A model generated the notes under the pieces. That model did no database searches. It worked only from the letters and a program-made list of their open reading frames with translations, and had not been told where the DNA came from. DNA of 64,000 nucleotides from Gentiana macrophylla (taxonomy: Eukaryota; Streptophyta; Magnoliopsida; Gentianales; Gentianaceae). The stretch spans positions 1 to 64,000 of the forward strand of contig JAOBSW010000758.1 of assembly GCA_026214975.1 (NCBI GenBank), read 5' to 3'. Shown one piece after another: positions 11,188 to 24,325 of the stretch. Every line of letters starts with the position of its first letter. The stretch's first letter is position 1. A program made the position numbers and the translations under genes.

Positions 11188-12876
11188 TGTTGGACTTATT
11201 TCTTAGTTTTGATGATGAGTGCCATACTATTTATTATAGTGCAAAGGCAAAAGATGTCTAGATAAAATGTATAGGTTTATTAGAGTTTGATTCATAAATA
11301 GGTTTGATCAAACAAGCCTTTGTAAAAAGGCTTTGCATTTTATCGGCGTGACTGGTCTAAGTCGATGGGGTAGATAGGTCGATGGTGAGTGCGCAACCTC
11401 TTGGCGAAGGCCGAAGAAGGTGAGGTTCAAACTCGATAAATGAAGGCTAAGGGATCAAACTTAGTATTTAATGTCAAGGATATGGAATCGAGAATTTAGG
11501 CAAGTGCTGTGATGACCTAAATTGATTACATATACCTTGTAATAGAAAGATCTAAGTTCCACAAGTTGGATGATGTTTGGAACTTAGTTATACTCAAAAT
11601 GATGTAATCTAACTTCACAAATAAAAGTTGGATAAAAGGAATAATTTGCATTATATTTCTGAGACAAAAATATGATGTTCGTGATGATTAGTTTCTGATG
11701 AGACTAATGAACTCTTGATGATATATACCTCGATTAATTCAAGATTATTGGGAAGTTACATGGATAAAACGACCAACTACCTCGACTTATCAAGCAAATC
11801 AAAAGTGAGATTAAAAGGCGTTAGGATGATCCATATTTTTATCCATTGGATACAAGTCAAAGGGTGGATGATTTGCCTTTGTCAAAAAGTAATCTGGCGA
11901 GTGTCGATCCTATGAATAGTGTGAGAATCACGGTGAGGATGGGACAAATACAAGAGCAGTCACATTTGAATTTCAAATTCAAGTCACATGCATTCTACCT
12001 ATAAATAGAGGACTTTCAACTCAAGAAGAAGATGATGAATTTTGGAATAAACTTCAAGTGATAACATTGGTGAAAAACACCTGCTTGAACTTCTTGAGCT
12101 TAAAATTTCTTGATCTAGTTATTTTCTTCAAGTGCATTACGTGTTCAAAAATTTGCATCAAGCATACACACTTGAAGGCGCAAAAGCTGCTTGATTATAT
12201 CATCTAATCAAGCTGCTTTGCAATTGAATCATTACTTGATTCATTCTTTATTTTATAAAGAGAACTCTTGAAAAGGCAGTGAAGCATCACATTAGGTGTG
12301 AAAAATTTGTTGGTTTGTGGTGGGTGGTGAAGAGGCAATTCTACCCTTCAAGGACGAGTGGAAGACTCGGGGGGCGACAATCCTACATTCTTAGTTTTCG
12401 AGTTTGTGAAGCCATAGTTATTGGTGAAGGACAAGCAACCTAGGATTCTTTGTAACGAGATAACTCAAAGATTACTAGTGAATTTCCTCAACATCATCAG
12501 GAGAAGAGTGGGCGTCTGAGGATTACATCACTGGAACCACTATAAAAATCTCTCTACTTACTACTTGCATTTACTTTACGCACTTAGTCATTATTCATAT
12601 CAACTCTTTGAATCTAGCAATTGAAATCACACACACACACTCTTGAGTATCTAATACTTAGTAACATATTTAACAACAAGTAACAAGGCTTAATTTTGAT
12701 ATTATTCCATTTGCACAAATTCAGCAAAGCTGAGGCTGTCGATGACTCACATTTTATCGGCAGCTCTCACGAGGTCTCAACAGACTCTTGAAGTATCGTC
12801 GAATTTTTGAAGTTCTGAAATTGTTAACTCAAAGTTTTAAGTGTTAAGTTTATTCACCCCCCTCTAAACTAAAGCC
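11188..12876 (+). repeat. 3' LTR of the copia element, end truncated
   Basis: It begins TGTTGGACTT right after the purine tract and from 12000 matches the 5' LTR. The 5' LTR ends AAAGCCTTTTCAAGGGACC and then AACA, but this copy stops matching after AAAGCC (12871-12876). The last ~17 bases are replaced by a short junction and the satellite array. The length of about 1.69 kb gives the LTR size. U3 (11188-11999) has no obvious tandem repeats. Confidence 0.9.
12000..12009 (+). promoter_or_regulatory. TATA box of the copia 3' LTR
   Basis: TATAAATAGA at the position equivalent to base 1. If active it would drive transcription rightwards into the satellite array about 0.9 kb downstream; this is an inference from position only. 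Confidence 0.6.
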
Positions 12877-15800
12877 AAAAGCCAACTTTTTTCTTCAAGA
12901 GAAAAAAGAATTTGAACTCGTTAATATGAAAACATGAATTTGAACTCGTTACCAAGATAAAACACAAATTTCTACTCGTTATAAAGGAAAACACAAATTT
13001 CGGCGATGTCCACTCGTTATCGAGAAAAAACCTTTTTTCTTCAAGGACAACTCGTTACAAGAGAAAAACACGAATTTGAACTCGTTAATATGAAGAAAAC
13101 ATGAATTGAACTCGTTACCAAAGATAAAACACAAATTTCTACTCGTTATAAAGGGAAAACACAAATTTCCGGCGATGTCCACTCGTTATCAGAGAAAAAA
13201 CCTTTTTTCTTCAAGGACAACTCGTTACGAGAGAAAAACACGAATTTGAACTCGTTAATATGAAGAAAACATGAATTCGAACTCGTTACCAAAGATAAAA
13301 CACAAATTTCTACTCGTTATAAAGGAAAACACAAATTTCGGCGATGTCCACTCGTTATCCAGAGAAAAAACCTTTTTTCTTCAAGGACAACTCGTTACCA
13401 GAGAAAAACACGAATTTGAATTCGTTAATATGAAGAAAACATGAATTCGAACTCGTTACCAAAGATAAAACACAAATTTCTACTCGTTATAAAGGGAAAA
13501 CACAAATTTCCGGCGATGTCCACTCGTTATCAGAGAAAAAACCTTTTTTTCTTCAAGGACAACTCGTTACCAGAGAAAAACACGAATTTGAACTCGTTAA
13601 TATGAAGAAAACATGAATTCGAACTCGTTACCAAAGATAAAACACAAATTTCTACTCGTTATAAAGGGAAAACACAAATTTCGGCGATGTCCACTCGTTA
13701 TCAGGAGAAAAAACCTTTTTTCTTCAAGGACAACTCGTTACCAGAGAAAAACACGAATTTGAACTCGTTAATATGAAGAAAACATGAATTCGAACTCGTT
13801 ACCAAAGATAAAACACAAATTTCTACTCGTTATAAAGGGAAAACACAAATTTCTGGCGATGTCCACTCGTTATCAGAGAAAAAACCTTTTTTTCTTCAAG
13901 GACAACTTATTACCAGAGAAAAACACGAATTTGAAACTCGTTAATATGAAGAAAACATGAATTCGAACTCGTTACCAAAGATAAAACACAAATTTCTACT
14001 CGTTATAAAAGGAAAACACAAATTTCCGGCGATGTCCACTCGTTATCAGAGAAAAAACCTTTTTTTTCAAGGACAACTCGTTACAGAGAAAAACACGAAT
14101 TTGAACTCGTTAATATGAAGAAAACATGAATTCGAACTCGTTACCAAAGATAAAACACAAATTTCTACTCGTTATAAAGGAAAACACAAATTTCCGGCGA
14201 TGTCCACTCGTTATCAGAGAAAAAACCTTTTTTTCTTCAAGGACAACTCGTTACCAGAGAAAAACACGAATTTGAACTCGTTAATATGAAGAAAACATGA
14301 ATTGAACTCGTTACCAAAGATAAAACACAAATTTCTACTCGTTATAAAGGGAAAACACAAATTTCGGCGATGTCCACTCGTTATCAGAGAAAAAACCTTT
14401 TTCTTCAAGGACAACTCGTCACCAGAGAAAAACACGAATTTGAACTCGTTAATATGAAGAAAACATGAATTTGAACTCGTCACCAAAGATAAAACACAAA
14501 TTTCTACTCGTTATAAAGGAAAAAAAAAATTCCTGCGTTGTCCACTCGTTATCAGAGAAAAAACCTTTTTTTCTTCAAGGACAACTCGTTACAGAGAGAA
14601 AAACACAATTTGAACTCGTTAATATGAAGAAAACATGAATTCGAACTCGTTACCAAAGATAAAACACAAATTTCCGGCGATGTCCACTCGTTATCAGAGA
14701 AAAAACCTTTTTTTCTTCAAGGACAACTCGTTACCAGAGAAAAACACGAATTTGAACTCGTTAATATGAAGAAAACATGAATTGAACTCGTTGCAAAGAT
14801 AAAACACAAATTTCTACTCGTTATAAAGGAAAACACAAATTTCGGCGATGTCCACTCGTTATCATCGAGAAAAAACCAATTTTTTTTCTTCAAGGACAAC
14901 TTCGTTACAGAGAAAAACACGAATTTGAACTCGTTAATATGAAGAAAACATGAATTTGAACTCGTTACCAAAGATAAAACACAAATTTCTACTCGTTATA
15001 AAGGGAAAACACAAATTTCCGGCGATGTCCACTCGTTATCAGAGAAAAAACCTTTTTTTCTTCAAGGACAACTCGTTACCAGAGAAAAAACGAATTTGAA
15101 CTCGTTAATATGAAGAAAACATGAATTCGAACTCGTTACCAAAGATAAAACACAAATTTCTACTCGTTATAAAGGGAAAACACAAATTTCGGCGATGTCC
15201 ACTCGTTATCGGAGAAAAAACCTTTTTTCTTCAAGGACAACTTCGTTACCAGAGAAAAACACGAATTTGAACTCGTTAATATGAAGAAAACATGAATTGA
15301 ACTCGTTACCAAAGATAAAACACAAATTTCTACTCGTTATAAAGGAAAACACAAATTTCGGCGATGTCCACTCGTTTATCGAGAGAAAAAACCTTTTTTC
15401 TTCAAGGACAACTCGTTACCAGAGAAAAACACGAATTTGAACTCGTTAATATGAAGAAAACATGAATTCGAACTCGTTACCAAAGATAAAACACAAATTT
15501 CTACTCGTTATAAAGGGAAAACACAAATTTCGGCGATGTCCACTCGTTATCAGAGAAAAAACCTTTTTTCTTCAAGGACAACTCGTTACCAGAGAAAAAC
15601 ACGAATTTGAACTCGTTAATATGAAGAAAACATGAATTTGAACTCGTTACCAAAGATAAAACACAAATTTCTACTCGTTATAAAGGAAAACACAAATTTC
15701 GGCGATGTCCACTCGTTATCGGAGAAAAACCTTTTTTCTTCAAGGACAACTCGTTACCAGAGAAAAACACGAATTTGAACTCGTTAATATGAAGAAAACA

Positions 15801-18800
15801 TGAATTCGAACTCGTTACCAAAGATAAAACACAAATTTCTACTCGTTATAAAGGAAAACACAAATTTCGGCGATGTCACTCGTTATCGAGAGAAAAAACC
15901 TTTTTCTTCAAGGACAACTTCGTTACCAGAGAAAAACACAATTTGAACTCGTTAATATGAAGAAAACATGAATTGAACTCGTTACCAAAGATAAAACACA
16001 AATTTCTACTCGTTATAAAGGAAAACACAAATTTCGGCGATGTCCACTCGTTATCGGAGAAAAAACCTTTTTTCTTCAAGGACAACTTCGTTACCAGAGA
16101 AAAACACGAATTTGAACTCGTTAATATGAAGAAAACATGAATTTGAACTCGTTACCAAAGATAAAACACAAATTTCTACTCGTTATAAAGGGAAAACACA
16201 AATTTCCGGCGATGTCCACTCGTTATCAGAGAAAAAACCCTTTTTTCTTCAAGGACAACTCGTTACCAGAGAAAAACACGAATTTGAACTCGTTAATATG
16301 AAGAAAACATGAATTTGAACTCGTTACCAAAGATAAAACACAAATTTCTACTCGTTATAAAGGGAAAACACAAATTTCGGCGATGTCCACTCGTTATCAG
16401 AGAAAAAACCTTTTTTCTTCAAGGACAACTCGTTACTAGAGAAAAACACGAATTTGAACTCGTTAATATGAAGAAAACATGAATTCGAACTCGTTACCAA
16501 AGATAAAACACAAATTTCTACTCGTTATAAAGGAAAACACAAATTTCGGCGATGTCCACTCGTTATCGAGAGAGAAAAAACTTTTTTTTCTTCAAGGACA
16601 ACTCGTTACGAGAGAAAAACACAATTTGAACTCGTTAATATGAAGAAAACATGAATTCGAACTCGTTACCAAAGATAAAACACAAATTTCTACTCGTTAT
16701 AAAGGAAAACACAAATTTCGGCGATGTCCACTCGTTATCGAGAGAAAAACCTTTTTTCTTCAAGGACAACTCGTTACGAGAGAAAAACACGAATTTGAAC
16801 TCGTTAATATGAAGAAAACATGAATTGAACTCGTTACCAAAGATAAAACACAAATTTCTACTCGTTATAAAGGAAAACACAAATTTCGGCGATGTCCACT
16901 CGTTATCGAGAGAAAAAACTTTTTTCTTCAAGGACAACTCGTTACCAGAGAAAAACACGAATTTGAACTCGTTAATATGAAGAAAACATGAATTTGAACT
17001 CGTTACCAAAGATAAAACACAAATTTCTACTCGTTATAAAGGGAAAACACAAATTTCCGGCGATGTCCACTCGTTATCAGAGAAAAAACCTTTTTTTTTT
17101 CTTCAAGGACAACTCGTTACCAGAGAAAAACACGAATTTGAACTCGTTAATATGAAGAAAACATGAATTCGAACTCGTTACCAAAGATAAAACACAAATT
17201 TCTACTCGTTATAAAGGGAAAACACAAATTTCAGGCGATGTCCACTCGTTATCGAGAGAAAAAACCTTTTTTCTTCAAGGACAACTCGTTACCAGAGAGA
17301 AAAACACGAATTTGAACTCGTTAATATGAAGAAAACATGAATTGAACTCGTTACCAAAGATAAAACACAAATTTCTACTCGTTATAAAGGAAAACACAAA
17401 TTTCGGCGATGTCCACTCGTTATCGAGAGAAAAACCTTTTTTCTTCAAGGACAACTCGTTACAGAGAAAAACACGAATTTGAACTCGTTAATATGAAGAA
17501 AACATGAATTCGAACTCGTTACCAAAGATAAAACACAAATTTCTACTCGTTATAAAGGAAAACACAAATTTCGGCGATGTCCACTCGTTATCGGAGAAAA
17601 AACCTTTTTTCTTCAAGGACAACTTCGTTACGAGAGAAAAACACGAATTTGAACTCGTTAATATGAAGAAAACATGAATTGAACTCGTTACCAAAGATAA
17701 AACACAAATTTCTACTCGTTATAAAGGAAAACACAAATTTCGGCGATGTCCACTCGTTATCAGAGAAAAAACCTTTTTTCTTCAAGGACAACTCGTTACC
17801 AGAGAAAAACACGAATTTGAACTCGTTAATATGAAGAAAACATGAACTCGTTACCAAAGATAAAACACAAATTTCTACTCGTTATAAAGGGAAAACACAA
17901 ATTTCCGGCGATGTCCACTCGTTATCAGAGAAAAAACCCTTTTTTCTTCAAGGACAACTCGTTACCAGAGAAAAACACGAATTTGAACTCGTTAATATGA
18001 AGAAAACATGAATTCGAACTCGTTACCAAAGATAAAACACAAATTTCTACTCGTTATAAAGGAAAACACAAATTTCCGGCGATGTCCACTCGTTATCAGA
18101 GAAAAAACCTTTTTCTTCAAGGACAACTCGTTACCAGAGAAAAACACGAATTTGAACTCGTTAATATGAAGAAAACATGAATTCGAACTCGTTACCAAAG
18201 ATAAAACACAAATTTCTACTCGTTATAAAGGGAAAACACAAATTTCGGCGATGTCCACTCGTTATCAGAGAAAAAACCTTTTTTCTTCAAGGACAACTTC
18301 GTTACGAGAGAAAAACACGAATTTGAACTCGTTAATATGAAGAAAACATGAATTTGAACTCGTTACCAAAGATAAAACACAAATTTCTACTCGTTATAAA
18401 GGAAAACACAAATTTCGGCGATGTCCACTCGTTATCAGAGAAAAAACCTTTTTTCTTCAAGGACAACTCGTTACCAGAGAAAAACACGAATTTGAACTCG
18501 TTAATATGAAGAAAACATGAATTCGAACTCGTTACCAAAGATAAAACACAAATTTCTACTCGTTATAAAGGAAAACACAAATTTCGGCGATGTCCACTCG
18601 TTATCGAGAGAAAAACCTTTTTTCTTCAAGGACAACTCGTTACCAGAGAAAAACACGAATTTGAACTCGTTAATATGAAGAAAACATGAATTCGAACTCG
18701 TTACCAAAGATAAAACACAAATTTCTACTCGTTATAAAGGAAAACACAAATTTCGGCGATGTCCACTCGTTATCGAGAGAAAAAACCTTTTTTCTTCAAG

Positions 18801-21800
18801 GACAACTCGTTACCAGAGAAAAACACAATTTGAACTCGTTAATATGAAGAAAACATGAATTGAACTCGTTACCAAAGATAAAACACAAATTTCTACTCGT
18901 TATAAAGGGAAAACACAAATTTCGGCGATGTCCACTCGTTATCAGAGAAAAAACCTTTTTTCTTCAAGGACAACTCGTTACGAGAGAAAAACACGAATTT
19001 GAACTCGTTAATATGAAGAAAACATGAATTGAACTCGTTACCAAAGATAAAACACAAATTTCTACTCGTTATAAAGGAAAACACAAATTTCGGCGATGTC
19101 CACTCGTTATCGAGAAAAAACCTTTTTTCTTCAAGGACAACTTCGTTACCAGAGAAAAACACGAATTTGAACTCGTTAATATGAAGAAAACATGAATTCG
19201 AACTCGTTACCAAAGATAAAACACAAATTTCTACTCGTTATAAAGGGAAAACACAAATTTCGGCGATGTCCACTCGTTATCCAGAGAAAAAACCTTTTTC
19301 TTCAAGGACAACTCGTTACCAGGAGAAAAACACGAATTTGAACTCGTTAATATGAAGAAAACATGAATTGAACTCGTTACCAAAGATAAAACACAAATTT
19401 CTACTCGTTATAAAGGAAAACACAAATTTCGGCGATGTCCACTCGTTATCGAGAGAAAAAACCTTTTTCTTCAAGGACAACTCGTTACGAGAGAAAAACA
19501 CGAATTTGAACTCGTTAATATGAAGAAAACATGAATTCGAACTCGTTACCAAAGATAAAACACAAATTTCTACTCGTTATAAAGGAAAACACAAATTTCG
19601 GCGATGTCCACTCGTTATCGGAGAAAAAACCTTTTTTCTTCAAGGACAACTCGTTACCAGAGAAAAACACGAATTTGAACTCGTTAATATGAAGAAAACA
19701 TGAATTGAACTCGTTACCAAAGATAAAACACAAATTTCTACTCGTTATAAAGGAAAACACAAATTTCGGCGATGTCCACTCGTTATCGGAGAAAAAACTT
19801 TTTTCTTCAAGGACAACTTCGTTACCAGAGAAAAACACAATTTGAACTCGTTAATATGAAGAAAACATGAATTCGAACTCGTTACCAAAGATAAAACACA
19901 AATTTCTACTCGTTATAAAGGAAAACACAAATTTCGGCGATGTCCACTCGTTATCGGAGAAAAAACCTTTTTTCTTCAAGGACAACTTCGTTACGAGAGA
20001 AAAACACGAATTTGAACTCGTTAATATGAAGAAAACATGAATTGAACTCGTTACAAAAGATAAAACACAAATTTCTACTCGTTATAAAGGGAAAACACAA
20101 ATTTCCGGCGATGTCCACTCGTTATCAGAGAAAAAACCTTTTTTCTTCAAGGACAACTCGTTACCAGAGAAAAACACAATTTGAACTCGTTAATATGAAG
20201 AAAACATGAATTTGAACTCGTTACCAAAGATAAAACACAAATTTCTACTCGTTATAAAGGGAAAACACAAATTTCCGGCGATGTCCACTCGTTATCAGAG
20301 AAAAAACCTTTTTTTCTTCAAGGACAACTCGTTACCGAGAAAAACACGAATTTGAACTCGTTAATATGAAGAAAACATGAATTCGAACTCGTTACCAAAG
20401 ATAAAACACAAATTTCTACTCGTTATAAAGGGAAAACACAAATTTCCGGCGATGTCCACTCGTTATCGGAGAAAAAACCTTTTTTCTTCAAGGACAACTT
20501 CGTTACCAGAGAAAAACACGAATTTGAACTCGTTAATATGAAGAAAACATGAATTCGAACTCGTTACCAAAGATAAAACACAAATTTCTACTCGTTATAA
20601 AGGAAAACACAAATTTCGGCGATGTCCACTCGTTATCGAGAGAAAAAACCTTTTTTCTTCAAGGACAACTCGTTACCGAGAGAAAAACACGAATTTGAAC
20701 TCGTTAATATGAAGAAAACATGAATTGAACTCGTTACCAAAGATAAAACACAAATTTCTACTCGTTATAAAGGAAAACACAAATTTCGGCGATGTCCACT
20801 CGTTATCGGAGAAAAAACCTTTTTTCTTCAAGGACAACTTCGTTACCAGGAGAAAAACACGAATTTGAACTCGTTAATATGAAGAAAACATGAATTCGAA
20901 CTCGTTACCAAAGATAAAACACAAATTTCTACTCGTTATAAAGGAAAACACAAATTTCAGCGATGTCCACTCGTTATCGAGAGAAAAAACCTTTTTTCTT
21001 CAAGGACAACTTCGTTACCAGAGAAAAACACGAATTTGAACTCGTTAATATGAAGAAAACACATGAATTGAACTCGTTACCAAAGATAAAACACAAATTT
21101 CTACTCGTTATAAAGGAAAACACAAATTTCGGCGATGTCCACTCGTTATCGGAGAAAAAACCTTTTTCTTCAAGGACAACTCGTTACCAGAGAAAAACAC
21201 AATTTGAACTCGTTAATATGAAGAAAACATGAATTCGAACTCGTTACCAAAGATAAAACACAAATTTCTACTCGTTATAAAGGAAAACACAAATTTCGGC
21301 GATGTCCACTCGTTATCGAGAGAAAAAACTTTTTTTTCTTCAAGGACAACTTCGTTACCAGGAGAGAAAAACACGAATTTGAACTCGTTAATATGAAGAA
21401 AACATGAATTCGAACTCGTTACCAAAGATAAAACACAAATTTCTACTCGTTATAAAGGAAAACACAAATTTCGGCGATGTCCACTCGTTATCAGAGAAAA
21501 AACCTTTTTTCTTCAAGGACAACTCGTTACCAGAGAAAAACACGAATTTGAACTCGTTAATATGAAGAAAACATGAATTTGAACTCGTTACCAAAGATAA
21601 AACACAAATTTCTACTCGTTATAAAGGGAAAACACAAATTTCGGCGATGTCCACTCGTTATCGGAGAAAAAACCTTTTTCTTCAAGGACAACTCGTTACC
21701 AGAGAAAAACACGAATTTGAACTCGTTAATATGAAGAAAACATGAATTGAACTCGTTACCAAAGATAAAACACAAATTTCTACTCGTTATAAAGGAAAAC

Positions 21801-24325
21801 ACAAATTTCGGCGATGTCCACTCGTTATCGAGAGAAAAAACCTTTTTCTTCAAGGACAACTTCGTTACGAGAGAAAAACACGAATTTGAACTCGTTAATA
21901 TGAAGAAAACATGAATTGAACTCGTTACCAAAGATAAAACACAAATTTCTACTCGTTATAAAGGGAAAACACAAATTTCGGCGATGTCCACTCGTTATCA
22001 GAGAAAAAACCTTTTTTCTTCAAGGACAACTCGTTACCAGAGAAAAACACGAATTTGAACTCGTTAATATGAAGAAAACATGAATTGAACTCGTTACCAA
22101 AGATAAAACACAAATTTCTACTCGTTATAAAGGAAAACACAAATTTCGGCGATGTCCACTCGTTATCGGAGAAAAAACCTTTTTTCTTCAAGGACAACTC
22201 GTTACGAGAGAAAAACACGAATTTGAACTCGTTAATATGAAGAAAACACATGAATTGAACTCGTTACCAAAGATAAAACACAAATTTCTACTCGTTATAA
22301 AGGGAAAACACAAATTTCCGGCGATGTCCACTCGTTATCAGAGAAAAAACCTTTTTTCTTCAAGGACAACTCGTTACCAGAGAAAAAACACGAATTTGAA
22401 CTCGTTAATATGAAGAAAACATGAATTCGAACTCGTTACCAAAGATAAAACACAAATTTCTACTCGTTATAAAGGGAAAACACAAATTTCCGGCGATGTC
22501 CACTCGTTATCAGAGAAAAAACCTTTTTTCTTCAAGGACAACTCGTTACGAGAGAAAAACACAATTTGAACTCGTTAATATGAAGAAAACATGAATTCGA
22601 ACTCGTTACCAAAGATAAAACACAAATTTCTACTCGTTATAAAGGAAAACACAAATTTCGGCGATGTCCACTCGTTATCGGAGAAAAACCTTTTTTCTTC
22701 AAGGACAACTTCGTTACCAGAGAAAAACACGAATTTGAACTCGTTAATATGAAGAAAACATGAATTCGAACTCGTTACCAAAGATAAAACACAAATTTCT
22801 ACTCGTTATAAAGGAAAACACAAATTTCGGCGATGTCACTCGTTATCGGAGAAAAAACCTTTTTTCTTCAAGGACAACTTCGTTACCAGAGAAAAACACG
22901 AATTTGAACTTCGTTAATATGAAGAAAACATGAATTCGAACTCGTTACCAAAGATAAAACACAAATTTCTACTCGTTATAAAGGAAAACACAAATTTCGG
23001 CGATGTCACTCGTTATCGGAGAAAAAACCTTTTTTCTTCAAGGACAACTTCGTTACCAGAGAAAAACCACAATTTGAACTCGTTAATATGAAGAAAACAT
23101 GAATTGAACTCGTTACCAAAGATAAAACACAAATTTCTACTCGTTATAAAGGAAAACACAAATTTCGGCGATGTCCACTCGTTATCGAGAGAAAAAACCT
23201 TTTTTCTTCAAGGACAACTTCGTTACGAGAGAAAAACACGAATTTGAACTCGTTAATATGAAGAAAACATGAATTCGAACTCGTTACCAAAGATAAAACA
23301 CAAATTTCTACTCGTTATAAAGGAAAACACAAATTTCGGCGATGTCACTCGTTATCGGAGAAAAACCTTTTTTCTTCAAGGACAACTCGTTACCAGAGAA
23401 AAACACACAATTTGAACTCGTTAATATGAAGAAAACATGAATTCGAACTCGTTACCAAAGATAAAACACAAATTTCTACTCGTTATAAAGGAAAACACAA
23501 ATTTCGGCGATGTCCACTCGTTATCGAGAGAAAAAACCTTTTTTCTTCAAGGACAACTCGTTACGAGAGAAAAACACGAATTTGAACTCGTTAATATGAA
23601 GAAAACATGAATTCGAACTCGTTACCAAAGATAAAACACAAATTTCTACTCGTTATAAAGGAAAACACAAATTTCGGCGATGTCCACTCGTTATCGAGAG
23701 AAAAAACCTTTTTTCTTCAAGGACAACTTCGTTACCAGAGAAAAACACAATTTGAACTCGTTAATATGAAGAAAACATGAATTCGAACTTCGTTACCAAA
23801 GATAAAACACAAATTTCTACTCGTTATAAAGGAAAACACAAATTTCGGCGATGTCCACTCGTTATCGGAGAAAAAACCTTTTTCTTCAAGGACAACTTCG
23901 TTACCAGAGAAAAACACGAATTTGAACTCGTTAATATGAAGAAAACATGAATTGAACTCGTTACCAAAGATAAAACACAAATTTCTACTCGTTATAAAGG
24001 AAAACACAAATTTCGGCGATGTCCACTCGTTATCGGAGAAAAAACCTTTTTTCTTCAAGGACAACTCGTTACGAGAGAAAAAACAATTTGAACTCGTTAA
24101 TATGAAGAAAACATGAATTTGAACTCGTTACCAAAGATAAAACACAAATTTCTACTCGTTATAAAGGAAAACACAAATTTCGGCGATGTCCACTCGTTAT
24201 CGAGAGAAAAAACCTTTTTCTTCAAGGACAACTCGTTACCAGAGAAAAACACGAATTTGAACTCGTTAATATGAAGAAAACATGAATTCGAACTCGTTAC
24301 CAAAGATAAAACACAAATTTCTATT
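12877..24325 (+). repeat. Satellite array, ~170-bp monomer, about 67 copies
   Basis: One unit repeats head-to-tail through the whole stretch. For example, the phrase CTCGTTAATATGAAG recurs every 169-172 bases from 13251 to 24262. Each unit contains five copies of ACTCGTTA at spacings of about 30, 31, 31, 40 and 39 bases, each followed by an A-rich tail. The two longest tails carry GGCGATGTCC and the CCTTTTTTCTTCAAGG box. The first unit is shortened and the last stops within ACACAAATTTCT. Copies differ mostly by one- or two-base indels at CAG, CCGG and some CG positions and in homopolymers. No higher-order multi-monomer pattern is evident by eye. Nucleosome-sized monomers are typical of plant (peri)centromeric satellites, but location cannot be proved here. 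Open frames on either strand are by-products of the repeat. Confidence 0.97.

Larger units (their letters stand above)
1..12876 (+). mobile_element. Ty1/copia LTR retrotransposon, Sirevirus-like, 5' end outside window
   Basis: Two LTR copies share the same sequence: base 1 of the window corresponds to base 12000. Between them lie, in copia order, a Met-tRNA primer site, gag with CCHC knuckles, protease, integrase, RT with YVDD, and RNase H. A long extra coding-like region follows, then a purine-rich tract and the 3' LTR. Integrase before RT defines Ty1/copia. The long LTR, the acidic C-terminal part of gag and the large region after pol are features of the Sirevirus (SIRE1/Maximus) group; that lineage call is an inference. 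Every domain is split by frameshifts and stops, so no polyprotein can be read as written. With the missing LTR part (about 0.8 kb) the element would be near 13.7 kb. Confidence 0.9.

Noticed and set aside
11685..11715. Hammerhead-ribozyme-like CTGATGAG...GAAC in the copia U3 region
   Set aside because: ATTAGT and ACTAAT pair around it, but no stem II fits between CTGATGAG and GAAC and the flanking stems are absent.
12979..24303. Many minus-strand frames of 60-124 codons repeating RNLCFIFGNEF-like text
   Set aside because: They are translations of the satellite unit. Length depends only on where indels fall, no start or regulation is conserved, and plus-strand frames arise the same way.
12877..24325. 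Tandem array considered as a CRISPR array
   Set aside because: The whole unit is conserved with no unique spacers, the monomer is ~170 bp and the context is plant transposons.
12877..24325. CENP-B-box-like site at CTTCGTTACC in some satellite units
   Set aside because: The required A after TTCG plus four bases and the CGGG part are missing, and the TTCG form is an indel variant of the commoner CTCG.
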